A DNA stretch of 64,000 nt from Drosophila miranda (taxonomy: Eukaryota; Arthropoda; Insecta; Diptera; Drosophilidae). Position 1 is the stretch's first letter. The number at the start of each line of letters is the position of its first letter. The DNA lies in assembly GCF_003369915.1 (NCBI RefSeq), contig NC_046676.1:24738001-24802000 (forward strand). The letters run 5' to 3'. Positions 32,719 through 45,008 of the stretch are shown in pieces. Made by a program: the position numbers and the translations under genes. The notes beneath the pieces are model-generated. The model searched no databases. It saw nothing but the letters and a program-made list of their open reading frames with translations, and was not told the origin of the DNA.

Positions 32719-32856
32719 AAAAAACGACTTGCTTTTTCGTCGCAGGATCGGGCACGCCATTTTGTTGGTATTTTATTCTGTAAATATCTTATTACTTTCA
32801 CGATTTACGCACCTGAATTTTCATTCTAGGATTGTTGATATCAGTGTGACCGACCG

Positions 32857-32942
32857 TCAGAAATATACCGAAACTACCGTCTCATTTAAAAAATATACCG
32901 TAAATATACTGACGAATTCAAGTTTTATTTTACATATTCCTC
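32857..32942 (+). repeat. Dispersed AAATATACCG repeat, copy 2 (upstream of PUS3)
   Basis: Close match to 20491-20579. It ends about 50 bases before the PUS3 start codon and probably overlaps its promoter. Motif block: GTCAGAAATATACCG, CTCATTT, AATATACCGTAAATA, GACGAATTCAAGTTTTAT, TTTTACATATTCCTC. Confidence 0.75.
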
Positions 32943-32994
32943 CCAATCGCCAAATCGCACGTGCCGTTTTGTTTACTTTTTACTTACGGACAAC

Positions 32995-34731
32995 ATGAGT
33001 GCAACAAATGACAGAAAGGTGGTCATAAATAAGCGCCAAAAGGGTTTGTCGCGAGAGGCTTTGGGAGAACTCAGCCAAACGGAGCTAATTGATAAAATAG
33101 TCCAACTGGAGGCGTACAACTTTCAGCTGAGAAATCTTCTGCACAAGAAACTAACGGAGCATGATAGAAGTAATGCGGAATATGCAGAATTCTTGGGTAA
33201 AGAGACGGCGGCCACCGCTACAGCTCCCAAGGAGACAACGACACATTCCGGCAAGGTTCAGAAGCAACGTAAGTTCGATTGGAGTATGTAAGTGGCCCCC
33301 CATTGAAGAATTCAATGCAAGAATGCACTAAAACTACACCTTTCAGTGCGCATAAGCGTCATGTTTTGCTGAAACTGACCTACTTTGGATGGGACTACCA
33401 GGGTTTCGCCTGCCAGGAGGATTCCAACGATACCATTGGTGGGTGGTCTATTTCTGTTTGTGACCAATTAACATTATTTCGTCCTGTTTGAGAACAGAGT
33501 CGCATTTCTTTCGCGCCCTGACGCGCACTTGTCTCATCGAATCCCGTGCCACATCCAACTATCATCGCTGTGGACGCACGGACAAGGAAGTAAGCGCCTT
33601 CTGCCAGGTGATTTCTATAGATTTGCGCAGCAAACATACGCCTGACACTCAGCTGGAGCCTGCTTCCCTGTCATCCGAAATCGACTACTGTGGCCTTCTT
33701 AACCGGGTGCTGCCCAAGAACATTCAATGTGTGGCGTGGATGCCGCTGCGGAGCCCTGTATACAGTGCTCGTTTTGATTGCACCTCGCGTAGCTATCGCT
33801 ACTACTTCCCCAAGGGTGACCTGGACATTGAAGCTATGCGGGAAGCCTGTAAGCTGCTGGTTGGACATTCTGACTTTAGGAACTTTTGCAAAATGGATGT
33901 GCACAATGGAGTCACGAAATTTATAAGGAATCTACAGGCAGCTCGTGTGGATCCCTGCGTGGAAATGTTAAACAATTCAGGTAAATATATGAAGCTCTGC
34001 TATTTCATTTTTAAGGATTTCATTGATTTCGTCAATCAATAGGCTATGATATGTATTATCTGGAGATCCAAGCAAATGCCTTCCTTTGGCATCAGATAAG
34101 ATGCATCATGGCCGTGCTGCTGCTCGTGGGACAGCGAAGGGAGCTGCCTCGCATTGTCAGCGACCTTCTCGACGTGGAAACTAATCCGTGCAAACCTCAG
34201 TACACACCCGCTCTTGGTTTGCCGTTGAATCTGTTCCATTGTAATTTTCGAGACACGACGACGAGGAAATTGAAGCTTCCAGCTGATGGTGCTGAGGATG
34301 ACGAGGCCATGGACACTTCCGCAATGGATGTGGAAAGCTCCGAAAGTCCTGCGGAGGAAAAAGATCTTACAAGTTGGATTTACAACGAAGAGAACTTGGA
34401 GAAGCTCATCGAGAACATCCAATGCGAGTGGACGGAGTTCAGTGTGAAGAGCACTATGATACGAAATGTTCTCCAACAACTGGAGCACCTCTTGGAAAAA
34501 AACTACCACACAAAAGAACGTGTGACAGCGCAGGTCATCCTGTTACAGGACTCTGTCAAACCGCGTCAATATCAGCCTCTCCTAGAGCGAAAACGCTGTG
34601 GTGAGTGTTTTCCGGAAATTGCAGTGTGTATTTTCGCAACAAGCTAATTGAATCTTTTTGCAGAGAGCCTGGAGAATCGCATAGAGCACTTTGTGAAAAA
34701 GCAAAGACTGATAGTCAAGGATGAAAGCTGA
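32995..34731 (+). CDS. Pus3: tRNA pseudouridine(38/39) synthase, PUS3/DEG1 family
   Basis: Converts uridines 38 and 39 of the tRNA anticodon stem-loop to pseudouridine. Exons 32995-33287, 33347-33438, 33498-33980, 34043-34600 and 34664-34731 join in phase to give 497 residues. The catalytic motif CGRTDKEVSAFCQ is present; its aspartate is at about residue 157. Other TruA-family signatures are LTYFGWDYQGF, YCGLLNRVLPKNI and LEIQANAFLWHQIRCIM. The N-terminal ~100 residues form a charged coiled segment typical of eukaryotic PUS3. An alternative donor at AAGCAAC|GTAAGT near 33270 exists, but the one at 33287 restores FDWSIAHKRHV, which matches the family. Confidence 0.9.
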
Positions 34732-35324
34732 ATCATTATACCTAAGTCACAAAGAATTACAATTTATGTGCACCAAATTTGTTTTTTAAATTAGAAAATT
34801 ACGAAAGATGATTTATATCGAAATTTGAAGTGCAATTAATAGTGCAATTTTTCGCAAATCTGGCCCTATTTGCCCGCGATATAGCGCCCGACGTTTTTTC
34901 TATGCTAGATATTAAAATGCTCGTTTTTCTCTGCACGCAACTTCTCGGCTATACAGCGGCAATTACTGCAGAGAAAAGCTCCAATAATAGTCCACTAGAC
35001 TTCTAAAGTAAATATATTTATATTCATGAACTTGTACAACGTTACGAAGCTTAGCATAGTCTAGGTAGGTAATAATTTTATATTGTAACTCCGTACAATT
35101 TCTTACATACTATATTTATGGGATTCTAGTACCTATAAGAGTCATCTATATGAATACTTCTTTGTACGATAACAAAAAAAAGAAGTTAGTTGCTGAAATT
35201 TACATTTAACTTGCTTAAACAAAGCAGGTTATCCAGATTCAGGTATTCCAGGTATGGGATTCCAAAGACAAAAACGGTCTATTAGCTATTAACTAGTGGT
35301 TCTACTATGAGCAGGATGCAAGCC
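34732..35324. other. Convergent intergenic region between PUS3 and the PDZ gene
   Basis: 593 AT-rich bases with the 3' untranslated ends of both genes. No coding region is seen. ATTAAA near 34911 could serve PUS3 as a weak polyadenylation signal. Confidence 0.5.
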
Positions 35325-38300
35325 CTACGTGCCCATAGATTTAGCTTTCTGCAGTCTGAAAAGAAAGACATTTATTTAGTTAGAACTCTTTCATAGATTG
35401 TAGATTCCTACTTACTTTCTTCTCAAGATCTTCAGGCCAATGGTGCCCTCTCGTACATTCTTGAATAGCCCTATGGTTTCGGCGTGACTCATGCCCTGCA
35501 CAGAGTTGCCATTGATCTCCACGATCTCATCGCCTGTAGGAGGGACATATTCAGATATTGAAATTTCAATTTGATGGGATCTTCCACACTTACCCGCTTG
35601 CAAGGTGCCATCGTCTGCAGCCTGTCCCGATGGAAACACTGTCTTCACAAAGATGCCCATATTCCCCTTGGGCGAGTCGCGTCCTCCCACAATGCTGAAG
35701 CCCAGGGACTTCAGCCCCGGACCCTTAAAGAATGTAATGGTCTTCGGAGTACAGCGTCCACTGCCTGGAAAATGGAATGGATCTTTGATCAATCAATCCA
35801 CTTTGTATGGGGACCAATTAACGACATTAGGGTTATTTGGGGTTAACGATTCTCACCCTCGCTCATGGAGGCTCGGATGACCTCGGCCATTTCCTCGTCG
35901 CGAATGGTTAGCTTGGCCACCGGCAGCGATGGGCGATGATGCATTAGTGCGGCGGCAGGAGGTGCCAGAGATGATCCGGTATTGACTACTACTGTTCCCA
36001 ATCCTGCCGCTGATGCCGAGGCTGGTGGAGATGAGGCATTAACATATGGATTAGGCGAGGATAGTGAGACGCTCTTTGGCGTGTGCTTGATGTATAGTGA
36101 TTGGTGGTGTTGTTGTTGTGGATGTTGCTGCGGCTGCTGCTGCGTCTGGTTATTAGTGAGATCAGTTGTTGCAGTTGTTTGGGGGCTAGAGGGTGCTCCC
36201 ACTCCCTCGGTTAGATTGTTAGGTGGCGTTTGCATGAACAGGCTCAGCCGTGAGGAGCTGAGCCGCGAGTGAGCGAACCGCAACGAGCGGTAGTGCGAGT
36301 TGGCCAAGTTAATGGAGTTGCGGGCGTAGTGGGTGCGCTGGCCAAACTGCTGCTGGGGGCCACCGGGCGACCCGGGTGGCGGCAGGGCGGCGCCCTCCGA
36401 GCACCGCTTGCGGGCCAGCAGCTTCCACTTCTCGTCGTCCGCCAGCGATGAGGCCACGCACACGCTCGCCGCTCGATTCGCGTAGACGGGCGTGTATGAC
36501 ACGTTCTCGTCGGGATTATCGCTCGACTGGTGGTGGTGGTTAGGTGAGGAGGAGCACCTGCTGCTGCTGCTGTTAAAGAGCGGTGTCGGTGTTAGAACCA
36601 AGCTAGAGCGCTGACCTGAGGAGCTGCGCGCCCGTCGTCGCAACAGCTCGTGCTCCGGCGCACTCACGTCCAACGAGTGGCGGGGCGTAGAGCTCCGGCG
36701 GTGCTGCATCAGGGGCATTGGCGTGGGCAGTGTGCTTACACTGACTATCGATCGGGCGTCGCACTGGTCCTCACCCCCATTCTCCGGCTCCCTCTGCTCC
36801 TGCCGCTCTCCATCTTGCTGCAGCTGGAGGCTCTGCATGCTGGCCAGGCTATCTGTGCTCTGGGTGCGCTGCACATAGCTCAGCCTATGGCGCTGTGTGC
36901 TCATCCCATCGATGCGGATTTTGGTATAGAAGTCAGTGACCGTCGTGATTTCGTCGTGGGCTATTACCAGGTCGATGCAGTTGTCCACGAAGATGCTCAG
37001 CAGGCGCTGTACCTCGGCAAAGGACTGGATGCCCCGCAAATGTTTTCCGTTCACATTCACAATCTCATCGCCCAGCCGAAGCCGACCGTCCCTAGGTATT
37101 GCAGATTATAAATTAGAGAATGCTTCTTTCGGAATCCGATGAATACTCACTTCTGGGCCATGCCGTAGGGCTCTAGTTCCACGATGAGATACCGATACTG
37201 ATGCTCGTTGCTGTTGGTCATCACCGTCTTGGGCGAGAGGACGATGCCGATGTAGTCCTCCTGGCACTTGCGCTCTAGCTTCAGCTGCCGGAATCGGCGG
37301 CGTATCGTCTCCGTCTCGTAGTCGTAGTTGTAGCCACCCAGGGACACGGGCGCACTGCAGATGCTGCTGTTCCGGATACCCGATCCTGCGGTCATTCCCA
37401 TTCCGACGCCCTCCGAGGAGCTGAGCGAGATTAGAGAGTTGCGCTTAAGGGTGCCCGAGGCAATAGATTCCGTATCTCCGCCGGAGATGCTCAGATTATT
37501 GCCCGGCCGGACCCCTCCAACGCCGCCCACCCCCCCGTCGCTGTCATAGCCGGACTCGTTAGAACTCAGACAACTACTTAATCTTTGGTAAAGTGGTTCC
37601 CAGTCCTTGGACGTGATACTGTCGTTTCGTGACACATCCGTTGCACATCTGCTCATTTGCTGCTCGGGGGAGCTGCGATGGGGCAGCGGCGACCGACTGA
37701 GGATGGTGACTATCTCCTGGTGCAGCTGCTCTCGTCGCTCCATCTGCTGCTGCTGGTGTTGCAGGTGCTTCAGGTGCCCGGCACTCGAGCCGTGATTCTC
37801 CTCCGGCAGAACCGACAAACGGGAGCGCAGAAAGGCGTAGGGAAAGGCCCCGCGACGCGACGCATCCTGCTGGCCCCCCCCGCTTCCCCCAGATGGTGCT
37901 GATGCAGCAGACCCAGCCCCAGTGCCAGTGCCCGCGGCACTGCCTCCTCCACTGGGCGGAGAGCCCAGGCTGACGGCGGCACTGCCGCTACTGCTGCTGG
38001 CCGTCAGGCAGCTGCTCACTTTGGCGATGTCGTCGCAGCTGCTGGACTTAAGGCTGGCTATTCGGGGGAGTCTCTGTTCGCGCTGCTCCCTCTGCTCCCG
38101 CTGGAGATTCAGGCCCTCGGTGGGATCGTCGCACTTGATGTAGGAGGAGCTGGATAGCTGACTGGTGGAGCTGCTCCTGTATAGCGTCGTCGCTGCCGGC
38201 GCGGCATGTTGTGCCGCCTCCGAGGCCTTCAGAAGATTGTGCGAGCGATGATTCAGCATGCCCGTCGACCCGATTCGATGGAAGAAGTTCTTCAGGGCCT

Positions 38301-39706
38301 TCTGTGGGCGTGCCGCCGCCTGGTAATGTACCTGGTGCGTGGGCGTGGAGTGAGCGCTCTGGGTGCTATCCTGCAGAGTATGCTGCTGGTGCTGTTGGTG
38401 ATTCTGATGCAGATTCTGATTCTGGTGCTGACGCTGCTTGATGGTCTCAATTGGTCCCGATTTGCATTTCTTCAAAGTGCTGCTGCTCTGATAGCCGCCA
38501 GTTGGTGACGGGGATGCTTTGGAGCCCGGAGGGCCTGAGAAGCTGCTGCTGCTGCTGCTGCTGCTCTTGTGGTGCGTTGGCGAGTGGAAGAGGCTGCGCA
38601 GATCAGTATGCGACTTGTGGGACGCGGGGGAATCGCTCCGCTTCAGCAGATCCAGTTTGCGACTCATGCGCTTGCCCCAGGTGAACACTGCAATGAGAGA
38701 TGGAGATTGAGGATGGAAACAGAGGAGGTGCAATCAGAAAGCGATTTCTAACTTAATTATAACACTTCAATAAATCTCGACGCCTCTCTCGCCACAAGCC
38801 GTGACTGTGGACAGTGGACATTGGACGGGGAGGCAGTGGCAGGGTGGCAGGGCAGGGAGGCAGGGCAGGGAGGCAGTGACAGTGACAGGCCGTGTCACAA
38901 GATGAGAAATGTTGTGTCCAGGCATCAATACTCGTATATGGATTGTGTTCCTTGGACATCCCCTCTGTACCTTGTCTTGTGGTCGGGCACCATGGCACGT
39001 GCTGTTGTTGGTGAAAAAACGCATCGGATTACATGGAGGCGAGCCCATTGTGGTTGCACACACTCTGTGGGAGCACACTTAGAGGTCGGCTTCAAAGATC
39101 TTTCGAAATCCTCCTCTGACGTTGAAGCCTTTTGACACGTTGCGGAAGGACGGAAACGACGGAAGAAACGAGTAACGAGTCTTGCTCTGCGTTTCTCCAG
39201 CATTCACTTAACACCATAAAACCTTAAACACTCATTCTGCATACTGAGGCGCCCAACCGTGATACTATCTTTACTTATATACATGTAGGTAAGTGCTATC
39301 CAGATTCCATTGGAATTAGAACCCCATCGGTAGAGCTACAGCTCTCTGTGCAGTTATTAAGCTCTAAACACACCTCAATTACTAATAGAGCATAACCAAT
39401 CACGGAATGGACTCGTATTGCCCATTGCCCAATGGATATCTAATAGGGTCGTAAAATACTTTAACGATTCAGCTTTAACAGCAGTTGGCAACACTTAAAA
39501 CAGGGAATCAACACATCCACATTCATCCGATGCTCGCTCTTCGCTCTTCGAACTTCCAAACTCCTCTCGAAATCTCGTTAATAAACAAATTTATGCGCTT
39601 GTGCCATATTTATCGCCTGGCGCAAGACAGAGATGACCAGATGGGGATCGGGCAGGATGGAGCATTTACCAACAATTAGCATAAAACATGCTCACGCACG
39701 CCATAT

Positions 39707-39750
<44 letters not shown>

Positions 39751-42700
39751 AACAGATTCCCGGATCGGGGATGATCGTGGAGGATCGGAGAGGGGGGCTT
39801 AGGCATCGCATTTCCATTGACTTCAAATCGCATTATCCGGGCACTACCAATAAAATTTCCAAAACTATTTTCATCAGCGACATTAAGCGCATGGAGTGGT
39901 GGAGGGGGTGAGCAGTGATGCGAAACGGTGACTCAGGTCACTGAATATCACTCTTTAAAAGCGAAGAATCACGACTTATAGACATTTCTTCGCTGCGAAT
40001 CACTGCATCCAAAAAAAAAAACAGTCATTTGCTTGCCCATCTCTGGTGGACTCCGACTCCTTTGGCTGACTCGTGCCAAAGTTGTTTAATAGCCGCAGCC
40101 CAGCCCCAGGCCTTGAGTCCAGGTACAGGCCATGTGTGGGCGTTGGAAGACCGGATGATGCTGAGGCGGCTGTGGCGGCGGCGGGCCCAATGCAGGTTGA
40201 CAGCCGCCGCTCCAAACTCCACCCAAGGCCTGACCGAGTTCGCCTTTGATTAAAGTTTTCACCATTGCAATCACACACAACCCTATTAAACAATAATAGG
40301 AAACGGCGCGCGGGCATCAATTATATGACAACTTCAGCCACACTCCAAGATTCAGCCTCACTAGCCCACTCCCACTCCCTCCTTCATCTCAGTCTCCGTC
40401 TATGTCTGTGGCAGTCACCGCCGGCCACATGCCACAAATTCTACACCCACTTAACTTTCAAGACGGTGTCAAATGCCCGCCAGCCCCAAGAGCCTGCTAC
40501 AGCTTCAGACCGTTTGCTCTTCATCTGCTCCATTCCATTCATGCCTCCTCCCCATCCATGTCGGAGATGGCTTTGTTGCAATTTTGCCGGCTGACATGCA
40601 AGCGATGCTGAGGCAAAACCATTTGAGAGGACGAGGAGGAGGCGGCAGAGACTGCAGCTTAGAACTGCATCTCAAGTTGAGAACGGTGGTAGGGGGAAGA
40701 GAGAGAGAGAGAGAAAGAGTGCGGCCTGCTGGCAGGGTTGCCAGACCTTGGACTGCTGAACGGCGACTTCTTGAGAGGAGAGATCAAAGGAAACCACAAA
40801 AGAATGCCCAGCCATGCCAGGCCCCAATCCCAATTGCTATTCATCAGAAATTCGGCATAAGCCAAGCCATGGGAAAGATACAGATACAAAATACACACTA
40901 TACCTACGAGTATACTCGTATATACATATAGGTATGTATGCAAAGCCAGAGATCATACCGAATCAACATCAGAATCGAAATCATTCAACATAATATCTCA
41001 CGTACATGGATGTGGATTGCTCCAGAAATTCCAGAGCAGAGCAGAGCAGAGCTCCTTCCTTCCTTCGCCCAATCTTCCAAAGCAGAAGTTGCAGCCCATA
41101 ACGGAATGGAAACCGCATGGAATGGAATGGAATGGGAGGAGGCAATGAGAGATCGATAATCGGTTTGGCAACAGAAATCAAGTCAAGAAGAACATGTAAT
41201 AAGCGATAATCCACAATAAATGCGCATGCGTGCAGCGCCAGCAAAGAGGAGGATCGGAGGATCGATCGGATCGATCGGATCGGTAGGAGTTGCAAAAAAA
41301 ATCGATACTCAATCCTCAACTGGATCGAAAATTATAGCATTTATGTTGGGGATCGTGGATCGAGTGTGCGCGCCCGCCGACAGCTGGTTGAGAAGGGGAA
41401 TGGGCTTCAAAGTGGGCGCTTATTGATTTCTCATCTTTTTGTTCTTTTTGCTCTGAGGAAAGCAATTTGCAGTTACGTTACGCAGCTCAGATATATGTGT
41501 GTATGATGTATACATATGTATTTCTATGACTTTATAAATATTCGAATTGACCTTGGAGGGCGGACACATGCACCACACACTAGACACTTGGCGAAACCCT
41601 AATTAATACCAATTAAGTGCGGCATTAAGCTCAATGAACATCCATAGAATGTGGCTTGAACATGCAACATGGCAATGGCAATGCCAATCGCGATGGCCTC
41701 TGGCTGTGGCTGTGGAATGACGCTTAAAGATGGATGACATGACTGCCAGATTAATCTTTATCTTTCAACAGCTGCACCTGATAAAGCTTGGCATAACTTG
41801 TGCCCCCTAGTCCCTTCCCCGACCAACTTCTGGCCGGCAGCTGTTTAACCGCTTTGTCGGCAAACGTCTGTGAGAGAGAGAGAGAGAGAGAGGGGGGATG
41901 CAATCATCAAACGGTTTTGTGGTCTGTGGAGATCGTAGAGATCTGGCACTGGGGAGCAGGTGCTTGCTGGCATTATTTGAATTGTTGTTTGCCAGAACTC
42001 TCGTCAGATCATTAGTGGTCTTTCAGAACAGTCGTGCAAAAGTGAAAATCAGCTAAAAAAAACTTGATGCGGGAAAAGACCACAGCCCGCTTTCCACAAT
42101 GCATATCGAGATGATGTTGATTTTCCCATAATTTCCGCACCTTTCATCAAGCTACTTCCTGTTGCTATTTTCTATAAACTTAATGCTTGATGAGCCCGCA
42201 CTTTTAAGTCGCTCCCAAAACTCCACCCACAATCACATAACAGGGCACTCTTTATGAGAATCAATGGACTACTGCACCCCCGCGGCCCAAGTGACTCGAA
42301 CGGAACTGCAGGGAATGGCAGCCAAATGGCGCATAATGCCCGGCTTTGTCACACTTGGTCGCTTGGCTTTTTGGTGGCAGGGGCTCCACTTATAGCTCCA
42401 CCTCTCCACCCCAGGCGAGACCACAGCTTGCGCCGGCGTGCTGGCTGCGTCTGCCTTCGATCTGGAAACAATACAAATTCCAGTTTCAGACATATCATCG
42501 GCTCGCATTACAGCGACGACAACGACAACGACAACGGCAGTGGCAGCGGCGCTCATTGATGCGAAATCGGGTCGATACGGTATTTCAGAGTAGTCCCGCA
42601 TACGACGCATACGTCGCGACGTATCGATGACAATTGCAAACTGATTTGTGCTGATTTACCCTCCGCTAAACACGGAAGCCATCGCCTCCACCGCCACTGG

Positions 42701-45008
42701 TTCTCCATCGAATGGGGAGTGGAAAATGGAAAATTAATTGTTTCAATTAAAATATTCTTTAACATTAGCCCTAAATTCTTCGTTCGAACGAAAACGACGC
42801 TCTCTTAGAGCGTGGCATAATTTATGGGGAAGTTCCCCCATGAATAGCCTCCGCCAGCAGCAGATGAAATCCCATTTTGATGGCCATCGAGGCGCCGCCA
42901 GAGCCAGCAATTAATGGGGAAAATCAATGCCAAGGGATTTGGGGATTCATTCTATTTATATTTATATTTTTGGGCAGTACTTACCGTTCCGCGTGGTGCT
43001 GGCGAGGGAGCCAGTCGTGGAGCTGTTGCTGACGTCATTGTTGCTGCTGCTGCTGCCGCTGTAGCTGTTTCTATTTTGGCTCATTTCGGCGACTGGTATA
43101 GATCCGGGCTTTTGCTCATCGTCCAGGACAACAACCGGCACGGCTGTGACCAACTTGTAGTCGGGAAGGTGACCTACGGAAGAATAAGGAAACGAATCGG
43201 GTTCATTAGCCGCTCTCTGCGGGATGGTTCAGCGCGGAAGGGTCCCCAGAGATAATGCTGGACAAGTGATAAGTGGCCGATAAGAGTGAGAGCCCCCAAA
43301 ACTCAACGAATAAGACAATTCTCAGTTGGATTGCAATTTTCCACCAAAATGGTTGGACATCTCCCCCCCATCGAAGTGCTGATGGGAATCGTACTGCTCT
43401 TTGGTTCCGCCAAGGCGACCTTCAACTGGGATCTGTACGGAACTCTGACCGGACTGGTGCTCCGCCATCTGAATGGCAGCATCTCGGACTTCGATTGGTG
43501 GACCTTGCGGATGAGCCACGCCCTGGAGCCCGAACAGCAGCAGCGTCTGGCGTGGAACATGCCCTGGACGCAGGCTCTGAGGCAGGGGCGAAGTCTCTTG
43601 GAGCTGCAGGAGCAGCTGAGACCCAGCAATCCCCTCAAGCTGCAGCTCTGGATGGGATTCTACTGGCACCTGCGCCGCTCGGACCGCCTGGACGGCCGAC
43701 TGACCTTTGACTTTGCTAGGACTCTGAGGCGCCTTCAACTGCAGCAACAGCCGCAGCCTGAGCTGTGGAGCCCCCAGCTGCAAAACATGTGGCAGAGCCT
43801 GCCCCGCTCCATGCGGCTCATCCTGCACAGCCGCTGGCTGTGCTTGCAACACGAGCGGGAGATGCTCTATGCCGTGGGGGGACTCCGCCTGGAGCTTGGA
43901 GCCAACAGCAACTGCAGCATGTGGCAGGTGCAGGAGCTGTCGGAGCAGCGGGGCCATTGGCTGGGTCTGTTCAATGTGTGCGACAAGAACAGTCGATGGT
44001 TCATCAGTATGTTGCAGGAGCACGACGCCACGACGCACTTGCTACACAGTGTCCCCAGCCACACGGCCAGAAAGCTGTGTGTCCTCGAAGGACTAGGCTA
44101 CCTTGGAGATGCCGTCTCTCCGCGGTCCGATTGCCACTGGAAGCTGAACGATTGCAGTCACTTGCCACAAATATTATTTGGGTCGTAATAAAAATTAGTG
44201 GACAGTGTTTTTCGGGGGAGTGTTGTCTGTTTTCTGTTCTCTACTCACCATTTGGAGTCAGAGATCTGCTCTTGTGGCTGCCTGCAATTCCTGGTCCTGG
44301 TGCTGGTCCTCCTACCGCCGCCCCCTTCTCGTACAGGCAGCTGCTGGAGGCCGCATGCAGTCGCTGTGCCACATATTGCTGGTACTGGGCAGCATGATGT
44401 TGCTGCTGCTGCTGCTGGATGGAGGCAATGCTGTTGCTGCTGTCGTATCTGAGGAGAAGTGTGGCCGACGAAGTGTTACCCGACTTTTGTGGCATGGGCA
44501 CATAGATTGTGGGCTGCTGCTGTTGTTGCTGTTGACGGTGCAAGGTGTTGGCCTCTTGCAGCGACATCACCGATATGCCCGATGGCGTCTGGCGTCCGCT
44601 TAATAGACATGTGGGCGTGGCCGTGCGTAACGGCTGCTGCTGCTGTTGCTGTTGCGGCTGTTGCAGATTGCCGCCAGATGTGGCCGATGCTGCAGTGGAC
44701 ACCGCCCCATTGCTGGCCAGCGTGGTGCAGCTGAGGATCATCACGGGAGACTTGTCGTGCAGATCAGGCAGAGACGAGGATATCGCGGTGCTGCTCACAA
44801 TGCTCTTGTTCAATCGGTTGCTGCATGTTGCGCGTGTGTTGCTCTTGCTGCTGTTGTTGCTGTTCCTAATGATGCTCGGACAATTGTTGCTGCTGTTGCT
44901 GTTCTCCGGTTGCTGTAGCTGCTGTAGCTGCTGTAGCTGCTGCGACTGTTGCGGCTGCTGTAAGGTGCTGTAGGTGTCCGTGGATTTGCGCGTTTTGAAG
45001 AGACGCAT
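35325..45008 (-). CDS. Large scaffold protein with two PDZ domains
   Basis: Seven exons on the minus strand: 44249-45008, 42985-43173, 37151-38687, 35857-37091, 35594-35764, 35416-35533 and 35325-35355. Each junction has consensus splice sites and the phases agree throughout, giving 1346 residues. Most of the protein is low complexity (Gln, Ser, Asn and Gly runs). PDZ1 is at about 790-885, split by an intron (YIGIVLSPK ... RLRLGDEIVNVNGKHLRG). PDZ2 is at about 1245-1337 (SLGFSIVGGRDSPKGNMG ... GDEIVEINGNSVQG). The last coding exon adds only ten residues. PDZ proteins of this kind organise membrane or junctional complexes. I chose ATG 45008 (MRLFKTRKSTD) because the leader sequence ends in an acceptor-like TTGCAG 12 bases before it. 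Intron 1 contains another gene on the plus strand. The fly gene name is not recognised. Confidence 0.8.
38688..42984 (-). other. 4.3 kb intron of the PDZ gene
   Basis: No coding exon is supported. It carries several GA-rich tracts: (GA)n at 39712-39747 (36 bases), near 40699-40714 and near 41872-41893; these are binding-site-like for GAGA factor. Other tandem motifs are GGCAGGGAGGCAGGG near 38832-38878, GGAAT units near 41106-41135, and GATCGATCG units near 41253-41281. A methionine shortly inside the next exon (MSRKLDLLKR) could be used by an internal promoter, but no promoter was identified. Confidence 0.5.
39712..39747 (+). repeat. (GA)n microsatellite in PDZ intron
   Basis: Uninterrupted GA dinucleotide run of about 36 bases. 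Such runs bind GAGA factor in Drosophila; whether this one does is unknown. Confidence 0.85.
43349..44188 (+). CDS. Small secreted protein, nested in PDZ-gene intron, function unknown
   Basis: Single exon of 279 residues on the strand opposite the PDZ gene, inside its first coding intron (43174-44248). The ATG has an excellent context (CCAAAATGG). Residues about 1-23 form a signal peptide (IEVLMGIVLLFGSAKA), so the mature protein would be secreted or lumenal. The N-terminal half is rich in Trp, Leu and Arg with many WxxL-type helices; the C-terminal ~100 residues hold five or six cysteines (NC, VC, LC, DC, NDC), which could pair as disulphides. I recognise no family. The stop codon overlaps the polyadenylation hexamer. 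The longer frame from 43286 has only a GTG there, so I start at 43349. Confidence 0.75.
   Translation: MVGHLPPIEVLMGIVLLFGSAKATFNWDLYGTLTGLVLRHLNGSISDFDWWTLRMSHALEPEQQQRLAWNMPWTQALRQGRSLLELQEQLRPSNPLKLQLWMGFYWHLRRSDRLDGRLTFDFARTLRRLQLQQQPQPELWSPQLQNMWQSLPRSMRLILHSRWLCLQHEREMLYAVGGLRLELGANSNCSMWQVQELSEQRGHWLGLFNVCDKNSRWFISMLQEHDATTHLLHSVPSHTARKLCVLEGLGYLGDAVSPRSDCHWKLNDCSHLPQILFGS
44187..44192 (+). terminator. Polyadenylation signal overlapping the stop codon of the nested gene
   Basis: The stop TAA (44186-44188) is followed by TAAA so that AATAAA begins inside it. The 3' untranslated region would be only some 20-30 bases and would end before the PDZ exon at 44249. Confidence 0.55.

Noticed and set aside
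32504-32755. Minus-strand frame (PDPATKKQVV...) as a small gene between FBXO42 type and PUS3
   Set aside because: The open frame begins at a non-ATG codon and most of it lies in the inverted-repeat element, whose two arms give similar short peptides in opposite directions; this is explained by the repeat structure.
43322-44038. 238-codon minus-strand frame in the first PDZ intron
   Set aside because: Shadow of the nested plus-strand gene; leucine/glutamine-rich from reverse-complement codons, with no acceptor or donor linking it to the PDZ exons.
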